Source: Trichoplax adhaerens (Eukaryota > Placozoa > Uniplacotomia > Trichoplacea > Trichoplacidae). From it: a stretch of DNA of 64,000 nucleotides. Position numbers and translations under genes: made by a program. The notes below the pieces were generated by a model that searched no databases, was not told the origin of the DNA, and saw only the letters and a list, made by a program, of their open reading frames with translations. Below, piece by piece: positions 52,313 to 64,000 of the stretch. How positions within the stretch are numbered: position 1 is the first letter of the stretch; the number at the start of each line of letters is the position of its first letter. The stretch spans positions 341,508 through 405,507 of the forward strand of contig NW_002060974.1 in the NCBI RefSeq assembly GCF_000150275.1, written 5' to 3'.

Positions 52313-53236
52313 ATCAACAGCTATTTACTTGATGCTATACAGTACGTATAATAGAATATCTAATGTAGCAAGAATGAACTATTCTCTCTGAACTACATCG
52401 AGAATATTTCTCTTACTGAGCCGTAATTGTTGAAAGTGCAAGGGAAATCTGGTAGTAGGGTTAAAGAAAAAGTTCAGTCATCTACCCTATCAACGAAAAT
52501 AGCTCGGTGAGATCTCTTTCTACTTCTGAATTCACGGTTTCATATCGTAAGTAAGTTTCCCGAACAAGTCATTAACTCATTATTGAACTATTAATTAACA
52601 ACTGCTAACTACTAAAGTTACATTTAAGGATATCTTCAACGCTACGTACTGCCAGATAAGCATATATACAACGTAAAATAGAGATAATATACACGCCGCG
52701 AAAATTGACTTCCTTGACAGTGCCTGAGCACTTTTAATTTGTTCAACTGTAGGTTTTCATGGAATGTACTACCGTAGTAGAGTTAATTAATTAGTTCCAT
52801 TAAACTGACGGTATGAGAATTCTTTTCTTAGTTTTTGATATGACCACCAAAATCAAGCTTCTCTCAGCTAACCAACTGCGTGTTTTTTTTTATATAAGAA
52901 ATGTTCCTAACATGTAGCATGACTACAAACGAAGAACTATGTTGATTAGAATGAAAGGACTCTTGCGTTTTGAAACGACCAACAACCGAATAGTTCCGAA
53001 TTGGAAAAATGCGAATTTAGGTTTTCAAAATAATTAGTGCTGCAATTGTTTCAAATATTCACGATGTAAAAACGTACTCAATAAATTTTATGGCTTTAAT
53101 GACAACCACAAAAAAAATTTGAATCTTAACTTTACTGGCACTTCTTCAGTTTTCCAGTATGTACGCGTATTTTTCATATAAACCGGCCCAAAATGAGAAA
53201 ATTTGCTACAAATAATAGTTGGCAGTAAATCTCAAC
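52313..53236. other. 3' flank of the NB-ARC/Roco gene
   Basis: Downstream of the Roco stop codon on the minus strand. ATTAAA near 53,095 could serve as a variant polyadenylation signal. One splice-flanked open stretch near 52,490-52,540 is too short to call. Confidence 0.4.
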
Positions 53237-56200
53237 TCAATACTTCATCTTACCTGCTAATTCTTCTTCGAAAATCTGCCATTGATTCACTGATTCTTTT
53301 GGAACTTTAGTCATGCACTCGCTACATTTGATTTTAGCTGTTTTTTTTTTACAAAGCTTATTAGCAACATCGATCATTTCTTTACAATCCCTTCCACCGC
53401 ATTTAAAATAAAATTGACATTTAGTAGAGTCAAATTTTGGCATTTTCTCTGCTATTACCTTTTTTAATTTATCTCGAATAATAAAGTGCGGCTTATGCCG
53501 ACGAATTGATTTGGTAATACGTTTTTTACCAACCCTACTTAATTTTTTCGATGAGGGCCCATAGCATAATTGCATTCCAATAAATGAGTCTTTTTTCTCG
53601 ACAACTATCCTACATCTACAATCTTCCATATAAAATATTGCACAACGATCATGCGCTTCAACTTTAGGATTATTCCAAACTTTTAAACAGGCTGACAGAT
53701 GACAATAAAATATTCCATCAGGTATATAGGGTATCTCGGTGCTATCATACCCTATATATAACCAATCTGATTTCCAATAATTTTCTCTTTTTACCTTGGC
53801 AGAAGAACGCAGCAAATAGGGTACGAAATAAAGGCGATTAAGATCATCGCTGCTGTTATGATCCTTGTTTACATTCTCAATCTTACAAATTATACTGTAA
53901 TGCTCCATCAATCTTAAAATATACTCTGTCTTCTTTTTATCCAGATTAAATTTTTTTATTACAAAATTGATACATTTTTCTGACAGTTTACCAGTTTTGG
54001 AAGCGTTTCTGATGAGTAAATTTACTTCCTCATTCTTACTTATACTCGCAGGTTCAATTGAGGACTTCGATGGATTGCCTAATTTTATAATCGATCGAAG
54101 TATATCGAGTAACCAATCAAGATTAGTTACAATTATTCCATCTAATCCTTCTTCCTCACAAAACACGATGTCGCCTATATCATGTAAAAATCGTAACATA
54201 TACCGAAATTTTTCATCGTCTTCGTATAAATTGTAATTTTGAGATAACTGTTTGATTTCTTCAAATGTCATAATGTCACCTATCTTACTTATAATTTCAT
54301 TATTCTGAGTTTCTACCGCAGCTGTTTTATTGTTCCGGGGATTTCCAATATGGAGTAATGATGTCATAATATACCATTTAACAGGAATCTTTTCTAGAGA
54401 CAGCAAAGCTGTGGCAAATTTTTGGATGTAATCGTGGAGAACTTCACTAGTTTTACGACGTTGGTCAATGGATGCTGGAGTGTGATCTGTTGGTTTGCAG
54501 TGAAATATGATACGTGAGCTACATAAATTTTTCGCAAACGGAGGCATAGCTTTAGCCAAGGAATGGCTAAAATCATCAAATTTTTTTAAACGTTTTTTCT
54601 CATCCTTTATCAGATCGCCATGCGATGCGATCAAAATTATAACCGGTAAATGAAATTCTTCTTCTTTTTCATCAATGGTGACTTTAACCTTGCCTGCATC
54701 ATTATAACTACCAATCATTGATGTAAGCCATTCTTGCATGGCTTGTCTATAGGTCATAGTAATTTCATTGCCGTCACGATCGATAATATTGTCATCAAAA
54801 GTACGTGTAATATTGAACACTAGAATATAAAGGCTCTTTCCAGACAAAAATGGACGATGTGTTACATAATAGACAGCTTGGCCTCCAAAGTCGACGAATT
54901 TCCCGTATTGACTATCAACGTCAGTTTTCATCTTGTCCTCCAAACTTGTCTTTGTCAGAGCTTGTAATGGATCGTAGACAACATTACTCTCGTGATTTAA
55001 TGCAGGCGTTGAGTTTGCGGATATAGCCCCTTCACCGTAATCTCTTTCTAGAGATTTCATTTCAGTGTCTGCTGTTGCAGACGTAGGTAATTCATTTGAA
55101 GTACTTAAATCGCTATAATCTCTTCCTGAGGATTTCATTGCCGAGTCTGTTATTGCGGGCGTAGGTATTTTATTTGAAGTAATTATATCATTCTCTACGT
55201 GCTGCTCACCTTCGGAATTAACGTTGGTGGTAAAATTTTTGCTAGCAGACGAGGTATCGCCTTCGCAATTTTGTTCCATACGCGTAGATAGTGGTTTGAT
55301 ATTCTGCTTATCAGCATTATTTATCATATATGAATATACTTTTTCTTTTAATGCAATTCGATAATCAACTTTTCTTCTGTCTAAAACATCAAATGTCGTT
55401 AGCTTTATCAACTGCTGTATATCGTTTGCAATTTCCGTTTCGCTGCTAGGCTCAATGGATCCATCATTTAAAAAGGCGTTTATAATAGATGTTTTACCGA
55501 CATTTTCAGGACCACCAATGACAATTTTAATGAAATCTTTGTTCCTACTTCCCTCTTTTAATGCTTCATAGTAAGCTTTTAGATATTCTTTATCGTTGTT
55601 GGCTAAAGATAGATAAATTAATGAAGTTAATAAATAGCAGTGTCATGATTTATAATTCAAGTTAAATATCGCCTAGATAAATGTCTCTCAATTAATTATA
55701 TATTTACGAGTATTCTATCAATTTCTAATAACGTTTTGATTAGAATTTCTTAATTAAGCGCAGTTCAGGCTACAGTCAACGAGAATTGATTAATATCTGA
55801 GCTATGCACTTATAATCATATTTACTTTCGGTAGCTAATTCCAAAGCTCGCTGTTTCATCCACTCATCAGTTATATCAGATGTCAATATCTGTTCTACTA
55901 AGTTTACGTTGTGTAGTTTTAGCCTCTTTCCACGATCTTGCAGAAATGCAAGCACTTTATCAAATTTCTTCCAGTCCTTAATAAAATCGCGAATAAAGGA
56001 TATCAGTAAATGAAAAGCAACACAAATACGAAGCCGAATTTATGAAAGGGCTATTTATTAAGAAGCAAGTATACCCCTAATACCTATCCACGTTACACAC
56101 AATCAAGTTTCATATATACGCCGATTACAATAATACTAAGTAATTGAGTGATATTTAATTAAATTAAAGTGTTAAATCTAACACTTTATTAAATATTTAG

Positions 56201-59200
56201 TGTTTGAACAATCTCTTATTTCAGAAAGAGCTAAAAATAGCGTAACACTTGATAAGGCGATTTCAGTAAAAATTTGCAACGTATAAGCCTAGGTAATAAA
56301 TGTCGATGCTACTAAGCTGTTCTAATCTACTAAAGAAGTAAATTACCGATACCTGATGATTCTTTTTACAGTAGTTCATGTAGTTAGTTATATCGTTGAT
56401 TAGCCCGGAAATTTCATTGTCAGATTCAATTTTACGTGACATCCAGTTAAAGTCAGTCATGATGCTTTGCAAATCTTTATCACATTTACCCAATATAGCA
56501 TGACAAACTGAATTTTGATAGAAATAGTCGTCATCAGGGAAGGTATACCATCTACCTCTGCATCGACTACGATAACCATCAATTAATTTCTTGCTTAATT
56601 TTTCATCATAATCTTGGTTCGAGACTTGCAAGCGTAGATGGTCCAGCATCAAACCATGTAAAACCCAGTATCTGAACGAATTAACAATATTTAATTCGAT
56701 TAGTATCGTAGTAAATAGAAAATTAAGAATACTTGCTATATTGTTGGTGCTGGTTAAATGAGAATCTATACATTATATGTTGAATTCATGCTCTTGCGAA
56801 AATAATTACAATACGCTACTGTAGCAAGATTTTTTGATTAGAATAGTATGAAATCAATGGCTCATTTTTAGATCTACTTGCAAAATGCAACTGCTTAATA
56901 CACTAGAAGTTAATAAAATGTTTCTAGAGCTGATTGCGAAACTGGCATAGTTTAATTAAAGCCAATAAATTCAAACTGTTTTGTAGCGTACTAAATCAAA
57001 GATCTTCTTGAACGAGATTTTAATTAAAGTTGAATGCTCCGATACTCTAGCTATGTATTATGAATATACCGAATGATCAAATACAATCATTATTGATGTT
57101 TAACGGCAATGAAATACGAGTAGCCTGTATGTTGTATAGAAGTGACAATTGCCTTTGCAACCCTACTAATTTGGTTGAAAATGAAGTCAAACCTATACTT
57201 GAGTCTTAAATGTGCAGTAAAATTTGAATGTTTATTAAAACTTAGGGGACAAGCTGTGTACAAGATATAAAAAATATTGTTTTAAATCATCTTAAGATCA
57301 CGAATGTGAACACTTACTGTAAAAATCGGTTACACTAAGGTAGATAAATCGATAACATGCTATCTTCAAACTGCAGAGTCAAATATCTACATACTTTAAA
57401 TGTTCAATTATTGAATAAAACTAAGCGCAACGATTCAAAAACTTCGCCAATTTGGAAAATCAATGCTATTTGGCACTGTATGATATTACATTGCAATATA
57501 TTAACCAGGGGAATTGTCTACTTTAGACTTCAAATTTGGGGTATCAGACTGTATGACGTTGATGTTTTCGCAACAGTCTCACAGAGCGTTAGGAAATACT
57601 TCCCTATCATTTAGAGCTTGTTACTAGTGATTTGATAAATGGTACCTTAGGCTTAATACAAAGACATTTGATGTCATGCATATGCATGACATCAACATTT
57701 ACATACACGTTTAAAAACAATTACACTTCTCATTTAAGGATGAAATATGACTGAAAACTGAAACATGAATATCCATTGCTATTTCGGATACTGCATACAC
57801 GTTGGATATTTTATGTTGCATGCGTTGCTTATTTAGTTCCTAAACATGATGATAGAGCCATATCGTACTTACTTGCTTCCTTCGACGTATGTTAATAATG
57901 ACCTATTTTGCATTTCCTTTAAAATACGGTTGGCATCCTTATCGTCACAGCTCCATACTGATGAAATAGATTCAATGGGGATGGACGCTCGCTTAAATAC
58001 TGCCAGCAACTTAAATAATTCCCTGTCGGATTCGCTTAAAGATTCAATACTTGATTGCAATACACCATATAAATTGGTGTTGACACCTGTAATAGAATTT
58101 TTGGCTGTGTTCCATTCTTCATTTGTGCTTAGATTAAGGCCGCCAATTTCGGAAATTGCTAATGGTAGGTAAGCGCAACTTTCAAAGACGTTCTTGATAA
58201 TTGGATTTGCACGTAAAACCTCAGAGTGAGCTACGTGATGCAACGCTAGCAATTCTACGCTTTCTTCAGGAGTCAACCGTTCCTGTACAGTATGGCGTAA
58301 AAATGTTTAAGTACATAAAAGATGCAACATTACTTTTTATTAAACTGCTTCTAAAATCGTGTGTCGAAAGGTAAACATAAAGGCCTAAAATTCACTTCAA
58401 TCCTCTGACGGTAAAGCTAGTCTAGTTAACAATTACCGTGTCTAATTTAGTTCATAAACAAGTCGCATTGTGTGAATAATTATACACAAAATCAAATGAA
58501 TACAAACCGGCATATTAAAACAGTCAAAATTAAGCTGGATTCCATCGTAGGTTAATCGTGAAGTAACGATTGATTTCTTAGCAAAGGATAAAAAATATTT
58601 GTAATGATCCTTCTTCGAGACGTCGTCGAAAATAAATAATGTATTGGCTATTTTGCTATTTTCTATCAAGAAATTACAAAGGAAATACAGTAATTATTTC
58701 TATCATTGTCTAACTTGATATCAAATATTTTCATGAGTGAAGGACGTTGAAATTTTGTGCCTACCTCGTAGGTAATTATCAAGATATTCGCAAACTTCTC
58801 TTATTGACTTAATATTCTTATTCCACACAGTGCCAAGACTGACACCCAAAACCTTCAGCTTTTGGGATAATTCATCATTTGATATATTACCTAGATACAA
58901 TAATTGTTATAAATATTCAAATACAAAAATACCAAGAAACATAGAAAATATTTTATGGACGAATATGCTCATTGATCAAACCGGCATAGAATCTGCAGTT
59001 GTAAACAATCTTAAATTTTATTGCTATTTCATTTATAAACCACTATTTTATCTTACCATACTTTTTTTAAATAGTTTATCAGCGTTATAATTAAAATATG
59101 AAGCAGCAGCATACATCACATTATTAGTTTATCTTTGTTGCGCTATTTTTAGGTATCGATATGCATATTGGATACGTACAGTGCAATGGGCCACAATCGT

Positions 59201-62200
59201 AGCACTGAAGTAATCAAAGTAAACCAACAACTGATTATAATTATAGACCTACTAAGGATAGATAGATATTCTCTGAACCTATATAATAGAGACAAGGACT
59301 ACTAAACTCTCATAGTTTTCCATAAAAATATCCTAATCTCAAGCTTAAAGTTTATATACTTATAGGTTAGTTATCATTAAGAATACACTTTACCTATACG
59401 CTTGTAACAGTCTTTTACTAAAGATGGCTAATAAATACAGGCTACGTAGACAAGGGGACAACTACATCATGCAGATTTGCTACCATACTCCCCCAAATCG
59501 ATGAGTTTACTAATTTTGACTAACGCTAACTAGCAGATTAAATTAAGAACCCATTAATTTAAGTAGTAGTTTCATTGAGCTTGGAAAGGAAGCTAATCAA
59601 GTGTTTTGCTTTAGATAATATACACTGTACAGTATTGTATCGGAAATTATGGCAGCGGTAATCATATACACGTTTTAACCTATAGTAAACATCCGATAGC
59701 ACAAATTAATTCTACACTAAGCATTTTCAGTTCTATAATTATTCTATTTCAACATGTTAGATTCTTACGAAAATCATTTATAACACTAATAATATAAAAT
59801 ACTCTCCATTAATAAGTTATAGATCGAAAAATTAGCTGCAATAAATTTTGAAACTTACCAATCTTCATCCAATAACAACCATTTGATTTAAAGCAGCCAT
59901 TGCTTACAGCTTGGCGTACAGACTGGCAAACAGCAATCGTTTTACCGCTGCCAGCCATCCCATGTATTAAAGCATGGCCGGGTGATTCATCGATATTCTT
60001 TAATTTATCGCAAATTTTATTAACGATGTCCTTTCTTATAATGTAGTCACTTATCGAAGTTGGCGGTAGTTCACGAAGTGGAATTTCTGACAATAAAATA
60101 ATTTACATAAAGATTTCTTATGAAATACTGCTGTAAATCACACTAAATACAAATACCTTTCTAAGGCAGAAAAATTAGAATTGTTTAATGCGTAAATGCC
60201 ATTTGACATTATGGCAAATAAATCAAATAGCATCATCTTAGTGATACTAGTTAAAGTAGAATAAATTATTTAAATAATTATATACAATTAGCACAGTATA
60301 CTGACGGTCCAATTTTGAATGTAAAATACAAACTGGAACATTCAATCAAAGATTACATAAAGTAGATTAATATTGACGAATGTACAGAAAAAAACACCGG
60401 GAAATAAAGATGTTCTTTCTATTGAAGTCTTCCTGCTAGATAACTTGGACACTGCAACATTAACAGAATTTAACACTGGGTCTTCAAGTGGTAAGATAAA
60501 TAAAGCTTTGATATCTAGCTTATGAATTATATCAATTTATAATATTATAAGATCTTGATTCTTCGTAGTTAAATGTGGTATTAGAATTAATTTAATGACT
60601 TTAAATTTTTGAGAAAATTTAAAGTCGAATAATTCAATGAAAGTTTAAATGATCTTAAATTTTTTCTAGACAGAATATCTGCTAGATTCTATTGACGGAT
60701 TCTACATATTTCTTACAATCATCTACTATTACATAAGCTATTATCATTTGTGTTGTATTTAATTCTACAATCGTATTTTCTGCATGTATTCTATCTTTAA
60801 AGCTAACAAATATTATTAATGTCTACCTCAGATCTCGATAGTTACAATAGTTGCAATGTTAGTATTCGTGTCTTAGGAGACATGCTTAAGTATGAAATTG
60901 TTATTTACATTCAAATATCTATTTAGTCAAGTATGATAACTAGCTCCAAATTATGTAGTGTATCACATGAGCGAAGGTTTACTAGTAATTAATCGGGACT
61001 AAGTAATCAGCTGAAATCACTACAAATGGTTTGATCGCAATAATGTATTTACTATTAAAAATATGCTGACAGCATAGTAAATATGTTTACAATGACTGAC
61101 AGAGTACGTACAGCTAAAGGGGATAATGACCAATAAAAGTAGTTACTTATGCACGTTATAGTGTGTTGCGCCTTAAAGTGTGCGCATTTCGAAAAGATTC
61201 TAGTTACTATACCGTAAGTGAGAGAAGTAGTCTTGCTTACTAAAGGTAAACTTCACTTCCTGTAAGTCACATAATACTAAATAATGATATCTTGCTATCT
61301 AAACTTTATTTAAAAAACTACTGACTAAGTCATTAGCTAATTGATTCATCCGTCTTAGTAAATGATGCAATGAACTAGAGGAAAGATGGTAAGCTTTTCA
61401 ACTTATTGAATAGGCTATTTAGTATACAGTTAGATCCAAGCATCATTGTAGCTTACTGAAAATATACTGTTACTAGTTTTGGTTTAAAATTATGCATTAT
61501 GTATAGGTGAAGAAGTGATTTTATAAACGCTTTCTTGAAAAGCCGGTAGTAAAGATAAATGAGATGCGACGATCAATTTAGTATATGTGTACTGTGTAGT
61601 GTACGGCTTATTAGGCCTACACAAAACTACTATAATTAGCTGAAATCACTGCAATGTGATAATCCATTGCGATTTTTCGTTGTATCAGTAAAAAATCTTC
61701 GTTAGCGATCAGTTTGGGTAATTTTGATAAGGTTCAGCAGTAAATAGTTCTTGTCGATTCTACAGACCAGATGCAATCTCGTTTCTACTGCAATAAAGTT
61801 ACTAACTTCATTGAACTCTATATGATATTAATTTGTAATAGCATCACTGTGTGATAAAGCGTCTAACTTTAAGCAAAGACTTCCGTATCCTGAGAATAAA
61901 TTACGTCTTCCACCAAGGACCACATTAGCTACGACTACCTCAACTTCGAAGGTGAAATCTCCTGCTTATACGTACATTTGGTTGCAAAGTATCATCAAGA
62001 TACAAAGATCAACATCTATCTTAATTAGCCCAGGATTTCGTTACTTGCATATCTCAAGGTGTTAAGGTTACCTAATACAGCATCTCTAAGAACTACTGAA
62101 ATCTATACTTTTTCTAGTCTGAGTTTTGTAATCGCGTAGAGTTTAGAATGTAAATGTTTACTAATACTATTATAACCGCAATAAAGCGGGAAAAATATTG

Positions 62201-63965
62201 GTATGTGTGAGCTTTAATTATTCAACTCGTATTTTTCAAAAGTCGAAAAGATCATCAACAAGGTAACTCTAGTTAAAATAAAGGTCTTTACCCCAAGTAT
62301 ATATTTAAAAAAGCTTACTAACTCCTATTTCATAGCGTTTTTAAGATCAAAATTATGATTTATCTCAAAGTTATCCGGAAATGAAATGCAAATGACACCT
62401 GAAGAACTGTTCTGAATTAAGCAATTTAGGAAAAACTCCATATGGTACGGCATATACCACAGAGATAGCTTATACGTAAATGCAAACTGAATAACATTAG
62501 ACTACTAAAGAGAACAACCAATCATAGTAACATCAGTGTTATCAGTAATCATGATATTTGTTACAGTATTATTACTCTGTTAAGTCGTAGGTGTTAAATT
62601 TATTTATGAAAACGTGGTACCGCTTGTTAACTAATAATATTCTTCCTTATATAATTCCAATGTACGTGATATACTTAAACTCAGCTTCATTACCACAAGC
62701 TTCTTGAGAATACAAAGAGCAAATAATCCATGAAAAGATAATTAAAGTGAAGATTGCTGCAGGAACTGTACTATTGAACTGACTGCGCAGGCTAAATACT
62801 GCTTATTGCCATCAAATTGCGTTAGTTGCGGTATTATCGAGAATTTAAAGGATGTGATACCCTCAAAAACTATTCTAGAGGATAATATTTTCAAAATTTA
62901 GCGTACAGAATTTATCTTTAACTTAATATATTGTCATGCTATATTATTTCATATATACAACTGAGCGTAATGTGGCCCAAAATAGATCGTGCCTGAAGCT
63001 TATTCGGTATAAAATATCAATGGAAAATTTTGAGAAAATTTCTAGTCAAGTAATTTAATGAAAATTGATATGATTTTAAATTTTTTCAAGACAGAATATT
63101 TGTTGGATTCTGTTAGTATATCAAGTTTTTTGCAATCGTCTAACACCACATGAACTATTATCATCTACGTTGAATTTGATTTTACAATCAATATTACCTT
63201 CTACATTGACTACATCTCTAAAGCTAACAAATATGGTTAATACCCGTATCTACCTCAAATCTAGATAGTTGCAGTAGTTGTAGTGTTAGTATATCTTACG
63301 TTACTTTACAACATCTAACGCTCCTCTGTAATAACTATAGTATTTTTATAGGATTTATGGTCCAAAGTAATGAATCTATTTTCTATTAAACTATTTATTT
63401 CAATCTTTCAACAGTAATATACCCTATTAGTATCTTTGCGGAGATATAGATGCTGATAATCGTCGCTAAAAAACTGATTTGGGTTATAACGCAAAGTTTA
63501 ATATGAAATCAGAGTCTTGTTGTGTTACGCTTGAGATACGCTATCGTATCTACAGTAAATTAAAAATAGTCCATGAAAATTAATTTATCATAAATTGTGT
63601 AAATAATGAAAAGAAAATTTTGATAAACACTTTCTGTTTATAGCATAAAAGCTTACCATCTTCTTTTACAGCATTGGATTTCCTTTTTGAATTTTTATAT
63701 GTAGAAATAACTTTACACATACGATGATCTTCAGCTACAGAACGCAGCCCGCTTTTGAAGAGTGCTTCAACTAATGCACTCTTTGTGTAACTCCGACCTT
63801 TCCTACTCGCATACATACTCAACATTTGCGCACATTGATCGTCAACTGATCCATTATTTTCAGCTATAATTTTTTGGATGTCGCGTTGATCCATTCCAAA
63901 TTCTCTTGCCAAAGTTTTCCACTCCGTTCCGATATCTTTTGCGATTTTGCTGTTATACTTCTTGG
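53237..63965 (-). CDS. Death domain - APAF-1-like NB-ARC - ROC-COR (Roco) fusion protein, 5' end outside window
   Basis: Eight exons join in phase: 63965-63657, 60086-59859, 58890-58765, 58662-58508, 58282-57873, 56671-56353, 55976-55826, 55602-53237, for at least 1353 residues. Counted from the first full codon here: Death domain (about 8-82); NB-ARC with Walker A GMAGSGKT (145-152), Walker B LFIFDD (229-234), sensor TSR and CAYLPLAISEIGG; winged helix; then an HD2-like segment (YWVLHGLMLDHLR; MTDFNWMSRKIE) resembling APAF-1 before its WD40s. Instead of WD40 repeats there is a Roco GTPase: P-loop GGPENVGKTS (595-604), switch II DFGGQ (803-807), THRPFL, SHGD (892-895) in the G4 place, and COR, ending in a Cys-rich tail. 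NB-ARC proteins assemble by nucleotide-driven oligomerisation and Roco GTPases dimerise through COR. A cytosolic death or immune scaffold is inferred. The gene starts beyond the right edge. Confidence 0.85.
57668..57695. other. 28-bp perfect palindrome in an intron
   Basis: TTGATGTCATGCAT followed immediately by its exact reverse complement, no spacer. It lies in the 1.2 kb intron between the winged-helix and HD2 exons of the NB-ARC/Roco gene. Confidence 0.85.
60580..60880. repeat. about 300-bp intronic duplication, copy 1
   Basis: Aligned with 62,995-63,290 by TTTTGAGAAAATTT, TAAATTTTTTCWAGACAGAATAT and CTAAAGCTAACAAATAT. Identity is visibly lower (about 70-75%) with indels. Confidence 0.7.
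61000..61029 (+). repeat. short interspersed repeat, 3' half
   Basis: AGCTGAAATCACTACA with flanking AATC and AATGG matches the end of the repeat at 12,707-12,761. Confidence 0.6.
61598..61653 (+). repeat. short interspersed repeat (about 55 bp)
   Basis: Nearly full-length match to 12,707-12,761, including CTACACAAAACTACT and AATTAGCTGAAATCACT. Confidence 0.75.
61719..61896 (+). repeat. 178-bp repeat, copy 2
   Basis: Same orientation as 51,183-51,360, ungapped, five mismatches. It lies inside the large intron about 1.8 kb downstream of the Death-domain exon. Copy 1 lies about 0.9 kb downstream of the Death-domain relic, so both could stem from one duplicated segment. Confidence 0.9.
62995..63290. 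repeat. about 300-bp intronic duplication, copy 2
   Basis: Partner of 60,580-60,880. Both copies contain a similar short minus-strand peptide frame (MII.H/YV..DDCKK), interrupted by stops in copy 1, so this may be a decayed exon. Confidence 0.7.
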
Positions 63966-64000
63966 CTGCTACAATAATTTTATTTTATTTGCAAAAATGA

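Larger units (their letters stand above)
60087..63656 (-). other. large intron of the NB-ARC/Roco gene
   Basis: 3.6 kb between the Death-domain and Walker A exons, far longer than the other introns. The flanking exons are phase-compatible without anything between them. It is filled with repeats: two short interspersed copies, the 178-bp repeat, and a ~300-bp duplication. Some retained exon cannot be ruled out. Confidence 0.6.

Noticed and set aside
52490-52540. Short splice-flanked stretch reading EVERDLTELFSLI on the minus strand
   Set aside because: Too short, and borders cannot be tied to any neighbouring exon.
53967-54236. 89-codon plus-strand frame
   Set aside because: Antisense shadow of the COR-coding exon.
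57846-58172. 108-codon plus-strand frame
   Set aside because: Antisense shadow of the winged-helix exon of the NB-ARC/Roco gene.

Overview
This is AT-rich nuclear DNA from an animal. Its compact genes are split by GT-AG introns, mostly 60-400 bases long. The gene set is metazoan: a rhodopsin-class GPCR, the Pol III factor BRF1, an SLC3 amino-acid transporter heavy chain, an S9A prolyl-oligopeptidase-like peptidase, an alpha-arrestin, and a block of death-fold genes. Gene style, low GC and an APAF-1-like NB-ARC protein outside vertebrates fit an early-branching animal, most likely a placozoan (Trichoplax/Hoilungia type). The species is inference; the animal origin is well supported.

Layout. 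Positions 1-7.4 kb hold an intact single-exon GPCR (minus strand) and a tandem segmental duplication carrying a truncated copy of its 5' end. Positions 7.4-13.4 kb show no gene. BRF1 (plus strand) runs from 13.77 to 18.24 kb in 17 exons that I could join with every phase in register. A 6.7 kb spacer rich in short CAGTAC/GTACTG palindromes follows, then a single-exon, catalytically dead rBAT-like SLC3 heavy chain (24.96-26.75 kb, plus). An S9A peptidase (9 exons, 30.4-34.1 kb) and an arrestin-domain protein (6 exons, 36.2-37.9 kb) are both on the minus strand.

From 43.5 kb to the right edge is a minus-strand death-fold neighbourhood. It holds a CARD exon broken by an in-frame TGA (43.5-43.9 kb), and a candidate gene of small phase-1 linker exons ending in a Death domain (46.1-49.9 kb). 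Beyond these is a large gene (53.2-64.0 kb, 5' end outside the window) encoding Death domain, APAF-1-like NB-ARC with winged-helix and HD2 segments, then a Roco GTPase module (ROC-COR) and a Cys-rich tail. Eight exons join in frame with no stop, so the apoptosome-type ATPase and the Roco GTPase appear to form one polypeptide. This is the most unusual object here. A decayed copy of its Death-domain exon lies at 52.2-52.3 kb, so the locus has been expanding by local duplication.

Mobile and repeat content includes a solo LTR (48,453-48,810) with a 5-bp target duplication. Its empty site is preserved in a nearby repeat copy. There is also a 178-bp repeat at about 97% identity 10.5 kb apart, a short interspersed repeat family, and several local duplications. 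No tRNA, rRNA or CRISPR array was recognised.
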